DNA from: Roseinatronobacter sp. S2 | Lineage (GTDB): Bacteria > Pseudomonadota > Alphaproteobacteria > Rhodobacterales > Rhodobacteraceae | Reading direction: 5' to 3' | Length of the DNA stretch: 64,000 nucleotides | Assembly: GCF_029581395.1 (NCBI RefSeq) | Contig: NZ_CP121113.1 | Span: forward strand, 2,166,001-2,230,000 | In this document: in pieces, positions 28,133-37,742 of the stretch | Position numbering within the stretch: the stretch's first letter is position 1 | Layout of the letters: each line of letters starts with the position of its first letter | Position numbers and translations under genes: made by a program | The notes under the pieces: model-generated | Seen by the model: only the letters and a program-made list of their open reading frames with translations | The model's database searches: none | What the model was told of the DNA's origin: nothing

Positions 28133-29326
28133 TCAGAATCCACCCCCGACAAAACTGCGCGGTGCCGGGCTGATGATCACTGTGCGTTCGTCACGCACCT
28201 CGCCAATGGCAAGACCACGTTCATTCATGCCGTCCGGGCGCAGGCGGAACACACCGCTGACCCCGACAAACCCCTGCCCCTGTGTCAGACGCGACGCGCT
28301 GAGTGCATCTGCACCACCCTGCCGCAAAAGCGCGCCGACCGCCGCAATACCGTCGTAACCAAGGCTGGCTACCGGATGCGGTGCATCGCCATAGGCGTTC
28401 GCGTAGCGCGCGTCAAAACGGCTGGTCAATCCGGGATCAGGAAGTGCGAACCACCCACCCTCAAGGCTGCGCAATTCCCGCAGCGCGCTAGCCGGAATAT
28501 CCCAACGAGTCAGCCCCATATACTGAAACTGCTGCGGCGACAGCCCGTTTTGCGACAGCAATTCCGAAAGGATCGGCAACGCCCCTCCGGACCCCGCCGT
28601 CAGCAAAACCGTCTGCGCCCCCGATGAGCGCGCCGAGGATGCAATGCGCGGCAACGCATCCACAACGCCCTGTTGTGAATAGGCATAGGACTGTGTCGCC
28701 ACCAGACTGGCACCCGTACGCGCAGCTGCCGCGCGGACCGCCGCTTCGGCAACCTGCCCGGATTCGTTCTGCTCCGCTATCAGCATGACACGGCCTTTGC
28801 CCTGTTCGGCTGCATAAGCCATCAACCGTGTGGAGGTATTCTCGAACGTGGGGCCAAGCAGGAAGACATTGCCCCCGGCCGCCGCCGGGTTGTTCGAGAA
28901 ACTTAGCACATTGACGCCAGAGGACGCGACAGTGCGCCCCACAGCGGTGGCCGATTCGGCATATAGCGGGCCGACGATAATACCTGCACCGTCATTGACC
29001 GCCTGCGCCGCGACCTGTGCCGCACGTTCCGCATTCCCGCCGGTCTGATACACGCGCAGGTCAATCTGCACACCCTGAAGATCAGCAACTGCAAGACGGG
29101 CTGCATTTTCAAGGCTTTGCGCCAGAACCTGCCGACCCGGATCATTCGATCCCCCCGGCACCAGCAGCGCAACGGTAACCGGGCCGCTTGTGTCCACTGA
29201 CGACCCGCCCCCGGCCATCGGCCCCACCGGCATGTCGCAGCCGACCAGCACCAAGGCGGCCGCCGCCGCCAGAAAACCGCGCCTTGGGCCAGACCAGCCA
29301 AAATTTCCCGAAATAAGGTTCCGCAT
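28133..29326 (-). CDS. Penicillin-binding protein activator-like lipoprotein (LpoA family, periplasmic-binding fold)
   Basis: A 397-residue lipoprotein with a Tat-like/Sec signal (PRRGFLAAAAALVLVGC) and lipobox LVGC. The rest is a type I periplasmic-binding fold (VTVALLVPGGSNDPGRQVL, IIVGPLYAESA). In E. coli LpoA (YraM) activates PBP1A and its gene is divergent from rsmI and next to yraN, exactly the arrangement here. A branched-chain amino-acid binding protein is the alternative, but no ABC permease genes are near. The ATG at 29326 was chosen over upstream ATGs because it best fits the signal peptide and a GGGGAG site. Confidence 0.82.
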   Translation of the reverse strand: MRNLISGNFGWSGPRRGFLAAAAALVLVGCDMPVGPMAGGGSSVDTSGPVTVALLVPGGSNDPGRQVLAQSLENAARLAVADLQGVQIDLRVYQTGGNAERAAQVAAQAVNDGAGIIVGPLYAESATAVGRTVASSGVNVLSFSNNPAAAGGNVFLLGPTFENTSTRLMAYAAEQGKGRVMLIAEQNESGQVAEAAVRAAAARTGASLVATQSYAYSQQGVVDALPRIASSARSSGAQTVLLTAGSGGALPILSELLSQNGLSPQQFQYMGLTRWDIPASALRELRSLEGGWFALPDPGLTSRFDARYANAYGDAPHPVASLGYDGIAAVGALLRQGGADALSASRLTQGQGFVGVSGVFRLRPDGMNERGLAIGEVRDERTVIISPAPRSFVGGGF

Positions 29327-29433
29327 CCTAACGCCACTCCCCGCTTGCATCGACTTTGCTTGCGCCACACACTAAGCAAGTGCGACTGTGAAGTAAACGA
29401 CCCCCGGCACACAGCCGCTTATGCCGTCCAAGG

Positions 29434-30378
29434 ATGAAATACCCGTTAATGTCCCGCACTGACAATGAACCCGACGACACTGATACCCCGCCGCAGATGC
29501 ACCGCGCAACCGCGCATGACACGCGTGGCGCACGGCCCGTGCCCCCCGGCCTGCACCTGATCGCAACCCCCATCGGGGCCGCGCGCGACATAACCCTGCA
29601 TGCGCTGGATTTGCTGGCAGGCGCGGATATTCTGGTGGCAGAAGATACAAGATCGCTTCGCAAGCTTATGGAAATTCACGGGATTTCGTCAAAACACCGC
29701 CCTGTCTGGGCCTATCATGACCATAATGGTGCAGCGATGCGCCCGCGCATTATCAGCGCATTGGAAGATGGCAAATCACTTGTTTACGCATCCGAGGCCG
29801 GAACCCCGCTGGTGGCGGACCCGGGCTTTCAGCTTGCGCGCACTGTCGTCGAGCAAGGCTTCGCCCTGCACAGCGCCCCCGGCCCCTCAGCGGTGCTGAG
29901 TGCGCTGACACTGGCCGGTCTGCCAAGTGACAGGTTCTGTTTCATGGGGTTTGCACCCGCGCAGGCCGGTGCGCGCAAACAGGTCCTGACAGAAGCGGCG
30001 GCAATTCCTGCAACCCTTATTTTCTATGAATCCCCAAAACGTATTCACCGCTTCTTAACCGAATTATGCGATATCATGGGTTCGGACCGTAAGGCGGCCC
30101 TGTGCCGGGAAATGACCAAAAAGCATCAGGAAGTGCTTCGTATGACCTTGGGCGACATGACTTCAGAACTGGCTGACCGGACCCTGAAGGGCGAAATTGC
30201 GCTGGTGGTTGATCGTGGGGTAACGGCCACGGCCAATGCCGATGATCTGGACCGCGCATTGACGCAGGCCCTTGCGCAGATGACCCTGAAGGAAGCAGTG
30301 GCGCATGTCACCGCCGAATTGGGGTTACCGCGCCGGTCCGTCTATCAGGCGGCGCTGGCAAAGGGAAAACCGCAATGA
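29434..30378 (+). CDS. rsmI: 16S rRNA (cytidine(1402)-2'-O)-methyltransferase
   Basis: A protein of about 314 residues of the tetrapyrrole-methylase fold that methylates C1402 in the decoding centre. Motifs seen: LHLIATPIGAARDITLHAL, ILVAEDTRSLRKLM, AGTPLVADPGFQLAR, GPSAVLSALTLAGLPSDRF. The N-terminus has a variable extension of about 25 residues. The start is either 29434 or the ATG five codons later at 29449. It overlaps yraN (ATGA) and is divergent from the LpoA-like gene. Confidence 0.93.
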   Translation: MKYPLMSRTDNEPDDTDTPPQMHRATAHDTRGARPVPPGLHLIATPIGAARDITLHALDLLAGADILVAEDTRSLRKLMEIHGISSKHRPVWAYHDHNGAAMRPRIISALEDGKSLVYASEAGTPLVADPGFQLARTVVEQGFALHSAPGPSAVLSALTLAGLPSDRFCFMGFAPAQAGARKQVLTEAAAIPATLIFYESPKRIHRFLTELCDIMGSDRKAALCREMTKKHQEVLRMTLGDMTSELADRTLKGEIALVVDRGVTATANADDLDRALTQALAQMTLKEAVAHVTAELGLPRRSVYQAALAKGKPQ

Positions 30379-30731
30379 CACCGCAGAAACGCAATTATCA
30401 CGCGGGTCTTGCCGCCGAAGACTGCGTGATGCGCGACTATCTGGATGAAGGGTATCATCTGCGGGCGCGCCGCTGGCGTGGCCAACGGGGGGAATTGGAC
30501 CTTGTTTTGTCGCGCGGTGCGGAAATCGTGTTTGTCGAAGTCAAGAAAAGCCGTTGCTTTGACACTGCCGCCGCGCGGATCGGGGCGGCACAAATTGCGC
30601 GGCTGTTCACGACTGCCGCGCAATATCTGGGCACATGTCCGCAGGGCGCGCTGACGCCATCGCGTTTCGATGTGGCACTGGTCAATGCACAGGGTCAGGT
30701 GGCGCGGCTGGAAAACGCCTTATGCGCCTGA
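30375..30731 (+). CDS. yraN: UPF0102 family endonuclease-like protein YraN
   Basis: A 118-residue protein with a Holliday-junction-resolvase-like nuclease fold. The core reads AAEDCVMRDYLDEGY, then RRWRGQRGELDLVL and IVFVEVKKS, placing the acidic and lysine residues of the E-(x)n-D-(x)n-ExK nuclease pattern. The function in cells is not established. Coupled to rsmI by a 4-bp overlap, as in many proteobacteria. Confidence 0.9.
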   Translation: MTPQKRNYHAGLAAEDCVMRDYLDEGYHLRARRWRGQRGELDLVLSRGAEIVFVEVKKSRCFDTAAARIGAAQIARLFTTAAQYLGTCPQGALTPSRFDVALVNAQGQVARLENALCA

Positions 30732-30829
30732 CAGCGAAGGCACGCTGAGCTGTGCTTGCATCATGCCGCGCCTTACGCCATCTATGGGCGCAAAGGGCTG
30801 GTTTGCCCGGGTTGTAACAGGGGGATAGC

Positions 30830-31780
30830 GTGGCACATCAACTACGCGTGGCATTTCAGATGGACCCGATAGAGGCCGTGGATATCGCGGCAGACAGCAC
30901 ATTCCGCATCGCGCTGGAAGCGCAGGCGCGCGGACATGAGTTGTTTTGCTATACGCCGGACAAACTTGTGTTCCGCGAAGGTCGTGTTCAGGCGCTGGCC
31001 CATCCGGTCACCTTGCAGGCGGTCAAGGGCGCGCATGTCACCAAGGGCGCGGCACAGATGCTGGATCTGGCGCAGATCGATGTTGTCTGGCTGCGCCAGG
31101 ACCCGCCGTTTGACATGGGCTATATCACGACCACCCATCTGCTGGACATGATTCACCCGTCCACATTGGTGGTCAATGATCCGTTCTGGGTCAGAAACTA
31201 CCCTGAAAAACTGCTGGTGCTGCAATTCCCCGATCTGACACCGCCCACGATGATTGCCCGTGATCTGGCAACCATCCGTGACTTCAAGGCGACCCATGGC
31301 GATGTGATTCTGAAACCACTTTATGGCAATGGCGGCGCGGGTGTTTTCCGGCTGGACCCCAATGATCGCAATCTGGCATCCCTGCATGAATTGTTCACCG
31401 GCATCAGCCGCGAGCCGCTGATCGTGCAGAAATACCTGCCTGCGGTGGCAAAAGGCGACAAACGGATCATTCTGGTCGACGGGGCGCCCATCGGGGCCAT
31501 CAACCGTGTGCCTGCGGATGGGGAAACGCGCTCGAACATGCATGTGGGCGGGCGCCCCGAAAAAGTTGCCCTGACCGCGCGCGACCACGAAATCTGTGCC
31601 GCCATCGGCCCGCTACTGCGTGACAAGGGTCAGATATTCGTGGGCATTGACGTGATCGGCGATTACCTGACCGAAATCAACCTGACCTCGCCCACCGGCC
31701 TACAAGAACTGGAACGCTTTGACGGCACGAACGGCGCGGAACTGATCTGGCAAGCCATCGAGGGCAAGCGCGCCACATGA
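30830..31780 (+). CDS. gshB: Glutathione synthetase
   Basis: A 316-residue ATP-grasp ligase that adds glycine to gamma-glutamylcysteine. Family stretches include [19 protein letters not shown] at the N-terminus, [15 protein letters not shown], the glycine-rich loop [14 protein letters not shown] and [20 protein letters not shown] at the C-terminus. The GTG start at 30830 has an AGGGGGAT site. It overlaps the downstream hydrolase gene by four bases. Confidence 0.95.
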   Translation: MAHQLRVAFQMDPIEAVDIAADSTFRIALEAQARGHELFCYTPDKLVFREGRVQALAHPVTLQAVKGAHVTKGAAQMLDLAQIDVVWLRQDPPFDMGYITTTHLLDMIHPSTLVVNDPFWVRNYPEKLLVLQFPDLTPPTMIARDLATIRDFKATHGDVILKPLYGNGGAGVFRLDPNDRNLASLHELFTGISREPLIVQKYLPAVAKGDKRIILVDGAPIGAINRVPADGETRSNMHVGGRPEKVALTARDHEICAAIGPLLRDKGQIFVGIDVIGDYLTEINLTSPTGLQELERFDGTNGAELIWQAIEGKRAT

Positions 31781-32694
31781 GTTGGCAACTCAAGGCGTTG
31801 CGCGTGTTTTTGCGTCAGGCAGCGCGCCGGTCGCTTGCGCGACAGCCCGACAGCGTGGCGGCGCGGCGCTGGTTTGAACGTGGCGCATGGCTGAATGCGC
31901 GCGGGCGGCCATGGGTCGGGTTCACGCATGATCAATTGGGACAGGTGCCCGCGCTTTGGACTGCGCAGCCTGCGGACAGCGCCCCGATCTTGCTGTATTT
32001 TCATGGCGGCGGCTATGTCATGGGCAACCCGCGCACACATGCTGCGCTGGCGGGTTATCTGACCCGCAGGACGGGGTATGACACCTGCCTGCCCGATTAC
32101 CGGCTTGCCCCCGAGCATCCGTTTCCCGCAGCATTCGACGATGCGCTGGCTGCGTGGCAGGCCTTGGTCGCGCGCGGCTATGACCCGGCGCAAATTGCCT
32201 TGGGCGGCGATTCGGCAGGCGGGGGGCTGGCGCTGGCGCTGCTGGCGCATCTGTGTGCGACGGGTGCCCCGCGCCCGGCATGTGTCTTTGTTTTCTCGCC
32301 CTTCACCGACCTGACATTGTCGGGCGGGACAATCCGCAGCAATGCGGCAAGCGAAATCCTGCTGCCAGTCCAGCGGTTGCAGCAATTGCGCGACCGTGTT
32401 TTACAAGGTGCGGATGCGACCGACCCGCGCATCTCGCCATTGTTTAGCACGTTCAACGGTGCACCGCCGGTCCTGTTGCAGGTCGCACGCAGTGAAATCC
32501 TGCTGGACGATTCCCGCAGGATGGCCGCGCATCTGCGCGAATTCGGCACGGATGTGACCCTTCAGGAATGGGGCAACCTGCCCCATGTCTGGCAGTATTT
32601 TCACGGCTGGCTGCCCGAAGCGCGCAAGGCGCTGGGCGATTGCGCGGGGTTCATCCGCCAACACCTTCCGGAACGCCCATCAGACGGTAACTGA
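31777..32694 (+). CDS. Alpha/beta hydrolase of the hormone-sensitive lipase family
   Basis: A 305-residue esterase-type enzyme. The HSL-family oxyanion motif is FHGGGYVMG, the nucleophile elbow GGDSAGGG, the acid probably in SEILLDDS, and the histidine in NLPHVWQ. No signal peptide is present. Coupled to gshB by an ATGA overlap; whether it takes part in glutathione metabolism is unknown. Its last 44 bp overlap the convergent comM gene. Confidence 0.87.
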   Translation: MSWQLKALRVFLRQAARRSLARQPDSVAARRWFERGAWLNARGRPWVGFTHDQLGQVPALWTAQPADSAPILLYFHGGGYVMGNPRTHAALAGYLTRRTGYDTCLPDYRLAPEHPFPAAFDDALAAWQALVARGYDPAQIALGGDSAGGGLALALLAHLCATGAPRPACVFVFSPFTDLTLSGGTIRSNAASEILLPVQRLQQLRDRVLQGADATDPRISPLFSTFNGAPPVLLQVARSEILLDDSRRMAAHLREFGTDVTLQEWGNLPHVWQYFHGWLPEARKALGDCAGFIRQHLPERPSDGN

Positions 32695-34174
32695 TCGCCT
32701 CGGCCATGTGGGGGGCGCGCACGGTGTCTGCCCCTTCAAGGTCTGCAATGGTGCGCGCAACCCGCAACAGCCGGTGATAGGCCCGCGCCGTCAGTCCGAA
32801 ACGGTCCGCCGCGCGCATCAAAAGCGCGCGCCCTTCGGCATCGGGGCGCGCGATATCTTCCAGCAGCGCCCCTTCGACATCGGCATTGACGCGCATCCCC
32901 GCATGCCCGGCAAAACGCGCCGCCTGCCGCGCCCGCGCCTGCGCCACGCGCGCAGCCACACTGGCCGAACTGTCGCCTGATGGCGGCAGATCAAGGTCAG
33001 AGTAGGCGACAGGCGGCACTTCCACACGCAGATCAAACCGGTCCATCAAAGGTCCTGAAATGCGGCCCATATAGTCATCGCCGCACACTGGCGCGCGCGC
33101 GCAGGCGCGGGACGGTTCGGTCATATAGCCGCATTTGCAGGGATTGGCGGCCGCGACCAGCAGAAAACGGCACGGGTAGCGGATATGCGCATTGGCGCGC
33201 GCCACCACCACTTCGCCGGTTTCAATGGGCTGGCGCAGCGTTTCCAGAACCATGCGCGGAAATTCCGGCAATTCATCCAGAAACAGCACCCCGTTATGGG
33301 CCAGTGATATCTCGCCCGGTTTGGCCCCTTTGCCGCCCCCGACAATCGCCGCGACGGACGCCGTGTGATGGGGTTCACGGAACGGGCGCGTGCGCGAAAT
33401 TCCACCCTGTTCCAAAAGCCCTGAAATGGAATGGATCATCGAGGTTTCCAACGCTTCGCCTGCGCCCAGTTCGGGCAGGATGCCCGGCAGTCGGGCGGCC
33501 AGCATGGATTTGCCCGACCCCGGTGTGCCCACCATCAGCATATGATGTCGCCCCGCCGCAGCAATTTCCAACGCACGTTTGGCGCGTTCCTGCCCCTTCA
33601 CATCCATAAGGTCGCGCAGCCCGTGATTGCGCACCACCTCGCCGGGGGTGGCGGGTGTCAGGGGCGCCTGCCCCGAATAATGGCGAATGACTTGCGCGAG
33701 GGTCGAGGGCGCGAAAACGCGGGTCGCATCAACCCATGCGGCTTCTGGTCCGCAGGATGCGGGGCAAAACAGCGTATACCCCCCTTCTGCGGCCGCCATG
33801 GCGGCGGGCAACGCGCCCAGCACCGCAACCAATGTGCCATCCAGTGACAATTCCCCCAACGCGACCGTGCCGGCCACATCCTCTGGCGGAATAATCTCCA
33901 GCGCGGCCAGCAACGCCATGGCGATGGGCAGGTCGAAATGTGACCCTTCCTTCGGCAAGTCGGCAGGGGACAGGTTGATGGTGATCCGCTTGGATGGCAG
34001 GGCAACAGACATTGCAGACAGCGCCGCGCGCACCCTTTCGCGCGCTTCCGACACGGCCTTGTCGGGCAGGCCCACAATCTGGAAGGATGGCAGGCCCGGT
34101 GATACCGCGCATTGCACTTCGACAAGGCGGGCTTCAATCCCTTCAAACGCAACTGTCAATGCCCGTGCGACCAT
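32651..34174 (-). CDS. comM: Mg-chelatase-like AAA+ ATPase, YifB/ComM family
   Basis: A 507-residue protein with an N-terminal Lon-like ChlI domain (LVEVQCAVSPGLPSFQIVGL), a central AAA+ ATPase (Walker A GTPGSGKSMLAARLPG; LSLDGTLVAVLGALPAA precedes it) and a C-terminal Mg-chelatase-type domain. In transformable bacteria ComM is a hexameric helicase that helps integrate donor DNA. A cysteine cluster (CKCGYMTEPSRACARAPVC) is usual for the family. Start ATG at 34174 chosen by similarity; the ribosome site is weak. Confidence 0.9.
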   Translation of the reverse strand: MVARALTVAFEGIEARLVEVQCAVSPGLPSFQIVGLPDKAVSEARERVRAALSAMSVALPSKRITINLSPADLPKEGSHFDLPIAMALLAALEIIPPEDVAGTVALGELSLDGTLVAVLGALPAAMAAAEGGYTLFCPASCGPEAAWVDATRVFAPSTLAQVIRHYSGQAPLTPATPGEVVRNHGLRDLMDVKGQERAKRALEIAAAGRHHMLMVGTPGSGKSMLAARLPGILPELGAGEALETSMIHSISGLLEQGGISRTRPFREPHHTASVAAIVGGGKGAKPGEISLAHNGVLFLDELPEFPRMVLETLRQPIETGEVVVARANAHIRYPCRFLLVAAANPCKCGYMTEPSRACARAPVCGDDYMGRISGPLMDRFDLRVEVPPVAYSDLDLPPSGDSSASVAARVAQARARQAARFAGHAGMRVNADVEGALLEDIARPDAEGRALLMRAADRFGLTARAYHRLLRVARTIADLEGADTVRAPHMAEAISYRLMGVPEGVGG

Positions 34175-34266
34175 GGATACACCCGTTTTCCCCCGCAATC
34201 AGGGTTAACGCGGATGTGTTTAATATTGGTTAATTTTCCCTGATGACGCGTTCGTGAACCCGGAAA

Positions 34267-34295
34267 TGAACCAGATGCAACTTTGCTGCGTAAGA
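34267..34295 (+). promoter_or_regulatory. Candidate RpoE(ECF)-type promoter upstream of rpoH
   Basis: TGAACC at 34267-34272 and TAAGA at 34291-34295 are separated by 18 bp, close to the TGATCC-N18-TAAGA pattern recalled for RpoE/ChrR-controlled promoters in Rhodobacter. It lies 33 bp before the rpoH ATG. The one mismatch and the absence of an rpoE gene in this window limit certainty. Confidence 0.45.
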
Positions 34296-34328
34296 TAACC
34301 ATAGATCAGAACCTAACAGGGGGTAGAC

Positions 34329-35207
34329 ATGGCGCTGGACTATTCAGATGATCGCACGATGTCCCGTAAGGCCATGAAGGCCGAACTTCTGGACGCTGAA
34401 ACCGAATTGCGGCTTGCATATGCATGGCGTGACCACCGCGACGAAGCAGCCCTGCACAGGCTGATCACTGCCTATATGCGACTGGCCATTTCCATGGCGT
34501 CACGTTTCCGGCGCTATGGTGCCCCCATGAATGACCTGATTCAGGAAGCGGGGCTTGGCCTGATGAAGGCGGCTGATAAATTCGACCCGGACCGCGGGGT
34601 GCGCTTTTCAACCTATGCTGTGTGGTGGATCAAGGCCAGCATTCAGGATTATGTGATGCGTAACTGGTCCATGGTGCGCACGGGGTCCACGTCCAGCCAG
34701 AAATCGCTGTTTTTCAACCTGCGCCGCGTGCAGGCCAAATTCGAACGCGAAGCCATGGCGCGCGGCGAGCGGCTGGACCCCCACCAGTTGCGTGAAATGA
34801 TATCGCAGGAAGTCGGGGTTCCGTTGCACGATGTCGAAATGATGGAAGGGCGGCTTTCGGGGTCTGACTATTCGCTGAATGCCACCCAGTCCAGCGACGA
34901 GGACGGGCGCGAATGGATTGACGCGCTGGAAGATGACAGCGAGCAGGCCAGCGACGGTGTGGAACTTGCCCATGACACGGCGCAACTGCGCGAATGGTTG
35001 CTGAACGCCATGCAAACCCTAAGCGAGCGCGAGCGGTTCATCTTGCGGGAGCGTAAACTGCGCGCAGACCCGCGCACGCTGGAATCCCTGGGGCAGGAAA
35101 TGGGCCTGTCCAAAGAGCGTATTCGCCAGCTTGAAGCCGCAGCCTTCAAGAAAATGCGTAAAGCCCTTGAAACCCAGTCGCGAGAAGTGCTTCACTTCCT
35201 TGCATGA
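34329..35207 (+). CDS. rpoH: RNA polymerase sigma-32-type factor (RpoHII-like)
   Basis: A 292-residue heat-shock-type sigma factor. Region 2 includes NDLIQEAGLGLMKAADKFDP, VRFSTYAVWWIKASIQDYV and the RpoH-box-like SSQKSLFFNLRRVQAKF. Region 4 ends with an HTH (TLESLGQEMGLSKERIRQLE). Rhodobacteraceae usually carry two RpoH paralogues. The RpoE-like promoter suggests this one is the RpoHII type, active in the photo-oxidative stress response; that is inference. A GGGGG ribosome site precedes the ATG, and the stop overlaps the next ATG. Confidence 0.92.
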   Translation: MALDYSDDRTMSRKAMKAELLDAETELRLAYAWRDHRDEAALHRLITAYMRLAISMASRFRRYGAPMNDLIQEAGLGLMKAADKFDPDRGVRFSTYAVWWIKASIQDYVMRNWSMVRTGSTSSQKSLFFNLRRVQAKFEREAMARGERLDPHQLREMISQEVGVPLHDVEMMEGRLSGSDYSLNATQSSDEDGREWIDALEDDSEQASDGVELAHDTAQLREWLLNAMQTLSERERFILRERKLRADPRTLESLGQEMGLSKERIRQLEAAAFKKMRKALETQSREVLHFLA

Positions 35208-35992
35208 TAAAAACCATAATTGCATCTGCATGTCTGGCTGCGCCCGCGTTGGCGCAGCCGGATGTATTGCGTAACCTGCCCGAAGCTGACGTTATTTTTC
35301 TGGGCGAGGTGCATGACAACCCCGTCCATCATGAAAACCAGACCATCGCAACGCAGGCCATAGGGCCTGCCGCACTTGTGTTTGAAATGCTGACTGATGA
35401 TCAGGCAGCGCGCATCCCACCCGACGCGGACCTTGATCAGGACGCCTTGCAGGCGCTGCTTGATTGGGACAATTCTGGCTGGCCGGATTTTGCGATGTAT
35501 TATCCGCTGTTTACCGCAGCCCCGACTGCCGCGATTTTTGGTGCGGGGCTGCCACGCGATGCAGCACGCAATGCCATGGGGCAGCCGCTGACACAGGCGT
35601 TTTCCGGCGATGCCGCGCGCTTCGGGCTGGATATGCCCTTGGACAGCGTGCAACAACAGGCCCGCGAAGACCTGCAAGCACGCGCCCATTGCGATGCGCT
35701 GCCAGATGAGATGTTGCCCATGATGGTGGACATACAGCGTTTGCGCGATGCGATGCTGGCAGATGCCGCACTGAAGGCCTATCAGGACACTGGCGGCCCT
35801 GTCGTTGTGATTACCGGCACCGGCCATGCGCGAACAGATTGGGGCGCGCCTGCCCTGCTTGCGCAAGCCGCACCTGATCTGCGCATCCTGTCCATAGGCC
35901 AGTTTGAAAGCGAACCGGATGACCCTGCGCATGATCTGCATCTGGTCACAGAACCGCACCCGCGCCCTGACCCCTGCGATGCGTTTCGTTAG
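35204..35992 (+). CDS. ChaN family haem-binding/iron-regulated protein
   Basis: A 262-residue protein with a short signal peptide (MIKTIIASACLAAPALAQ) and the ChaN/Tiki fold signature FLGEVHDNPVHHENQ near the mature N-terminus; GTGHARTDWGAPALL is the second family motif. Campylobacter ChaN binds haem, and others are annotated iron-regulated lipoproteins, but no lipobox is evident here. Its ATG overlaps the rpoH stop, so it may belong to the same stress regulon. Confidence 0.82.
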   Translation: MIKTIIASACLAAPALAQPDVLRNLPEADVIFLGEVHDNPVHHENQTIATQAIGPAALVFEMLTDDQAARIPPDADLDQDALQALLDWDNSGWPDFAMYYPLFTAAPTAAIFGAGLPRDAARNAMGQPLTQAFSGDAARFGLDMPLDSVQQQAREDLQARAHCDALPDEMLPMMVDIQRLRDAMLADAALKAYQDTGGPVVVITGTGHARTDWGAPALLAQAAPDLRILSIGQFESEPDDPAHDLHLVTEPHPRPDPCDAFR

Positions 35993-36066
35993 CGGGGGGC
36001 TTTTGCTTTCTGATACAACCGCGTAGGACTGACGATATTGCACCGATTTCGGACGCGGAGGCCAGA

Positions 36067-37257
36067 ATGGTAGCGGGCAAACATATCACCCTGATTATCG
36101 GTGGCGGAATCGCGGCCTATAAATGTCTGGACCTGATCCGCAAGCTGCGCGCGGCGGGCGCACAGGTGACACCCGTTGTGACGCGCGCGGGCGCGGAATT
36201 CGTAACCCCCCTGTCGGTGGCCGCACTTGCGGGCGCGCGCGTCTATCAAGACCTGTTCGACCTGAAGGACGAATCTGAAATGGGGCATATCCAGTTGTCC
36301 CGCGCGGCGGATTTGCTGGTCGTGGCCCCTGCCACTGCCGATATGATGGCCAAAATGGCGGGCGGGCATGCCGATGATCTGGCGACAACGCTGCTGTTGG
36401 CAACAGACAAGCCCGTTTTGATTGCCCCTGCGATGAATCTGCGCATGTGGGAACATGCAGCAACGCGGCGCAATCTGGCACAGTTGCGTGCGGATGGCGT
36501 GGCGGTTGTGGGGTCAGAGTCTGGCGATATGGCGTGCGGTGAATACGGGCCGGGCCGGATGGCCGAACCTGCACAAATCCTGGATGCGATTGCCACAGCA
36601 CTTGGCCCACGCCCGCTGACGGGCAAGCGTGTGCTGGTCACATCGGGGCCGACGCATGAACCGATTGATCCGGTGCGCTATATTGCAAACCGTTCCTCCG
36701 GGGCGCAAGGGACGGCCATCGCGGCGGCGCTGCGCGATCTGGGCGCGGATGTGGTGTTTGTGACCGGCCCTGCACCTGTTGCCCCCCCGTCAGGCGTTCA
36801 GGTTGTGGCGGTGGAAACTGCGCGCGACATGCTGCACGCTGTTGACGCTGCATTGCCTGTGGATGTTGCTGTCATGGCGGCGGCAGTGGCCGATTGGCGG
36901 GTTGAGAACAACTTCGCGCAGAAGATTAAGAAAACACCACAAGGCACGCCAGAACTTAGGTTTTCTGAAAACCCCGACATACTGAAGCAACTGTCATCAC
37001 ATGCGTCGCGACCTGAACTTGTGATCGGTTTTGCAGCAGAGACGGAAAATGTGGTGGCCAACGCCATGGCCAAGCGCACCCGCAAGGGCTGCGACTGGAT
37101 CGTTGCCAATGATGTGTCGCCCGCAACAGGTATCATGGGCGGGTCTGAAAATGCGGTGCATCTTGTGACACAAACCGGGGTCGAGGACTGGCCCCGCCTG
37201 CCAAAGACCGAAGTTGCCCGCAAACTGGCGGCGCGCATTGCAAAGGCCCTGACATGA
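36067..37257 (+). CDS. coaBC: Bifunctional phosphopantothenoylcysteine decarboxylase/synthetase
   Basis: A 396-residue coenzyme A biosynthesis enzyme. The N-terminal CoaC flavoprotein domain includes [16 protein letters not shown], the motif [10 protein letters not shown] and the catalytic-cysteine lid [16 protein letters not shown]. The C-terminal CoaB domain begins at about residue 192 with [18 protein letters not shown]. The ATG is preceded by CGGAGG. It overlaps dut by four bases. Confidence 0.95.
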   Translation: MVAGKHITLIIGGGIAAYKCLDLIRKLRAAGAQVTPVVTRAGAEFVTPLSVAALAGARVYQDLFDLKDESEMGHIQLSRAADLLVVAPATADMMAKMAGGHADDLATTLLLATDKPVLIAPAMNLRMWEHAATRRNLAQLRADGVAVVGSESGDMACGEYGPGRMAEPAQILDAIATALGPRPLTGKRVLVTSGPTHEPIDPVRYIANRSSGAQGTAIAAALRDLGADVVFVTGPAPVAPPSGVQVVAVETARDMLHAVDAALPVDVAVMAAAVADWRVENNFAQKIKKTPQGTPELRFSENPDILKQLSSHASRPELVIGFAAETENVVANAMAKRTRKGCDWIVANDVSPATGIMGGSENAVHLVTQTGVEDWPRLPKTEVARKLAARIAKALT

Positions 37258-37721
37258 GCGTGACCATTAATTTCCAACGCCTGCCCGACAGCGACCCCAT
37301 GATAGACCTGCCCGCCTATGCCACAAGTGGCGCGGCGGGCGCAGATATCCGCGCCAATTTCGTGCCGGATCTGCGCGCGACCGGCTTGCGGCTGGCCCCG
37401 ATGGAACGCGCGCTTGTGCCAACGGGGCTGGCCTGCGCAATCCCGCAGGGGTTTGAAATGCAAATCCGCGCGCGCTCGGGTCTGGCGGTGAAACACGGGA
37501 TTGCGCTGGTGAACGCGCCCGGCACCATCGACAGCGACTATCGCGGGCCAATCGGCGTGATCATGATAAATCTGGGGGCAAGCGCATTCACCATCGAGCA
37601 TGGCATGCGCATTGCCCAGATTGTCATTGCCCCCGTTACACAAGCGCAGTTTGCCTTGACCGACCGGCTTGATGCCACAGATCGTGGTCAGGGCGGGTTC
37701 GGGTCAACGGGAACGGTCTGA
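37254..37721 (+). CDS. dut: Deoxyuridine 5'-triphosphate nucleotidohydrolase
   Basis: A 155-residue trimeric dUTPase that hydrolyses dUTP to dUMP and pyrophosphate. The conserved motifs are present in order: [41 protein letters not shown] and the C-terminal P-loop-like GQGGFGSTG. Coupled to coaBC by an ATGA overlap, a very common gene pair. Confidence 0.96.
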   Translation: MSVTINFQRLPDSDPMIDLPAYATSGAAGADIRANFVPDLRATGLRLAPMERALVPTGLACAIPQGFEMQIRARSGLAVKHGIALVNAPGTIDSDYRGPIGVIMINLGASAFTIEHGMRIAQIVIAPVTQAQFALTDRLDATDRGQGGFGSTGTV

Positions 37722-37742
37722 CCTGCCAGATAAGGGGCGTAT

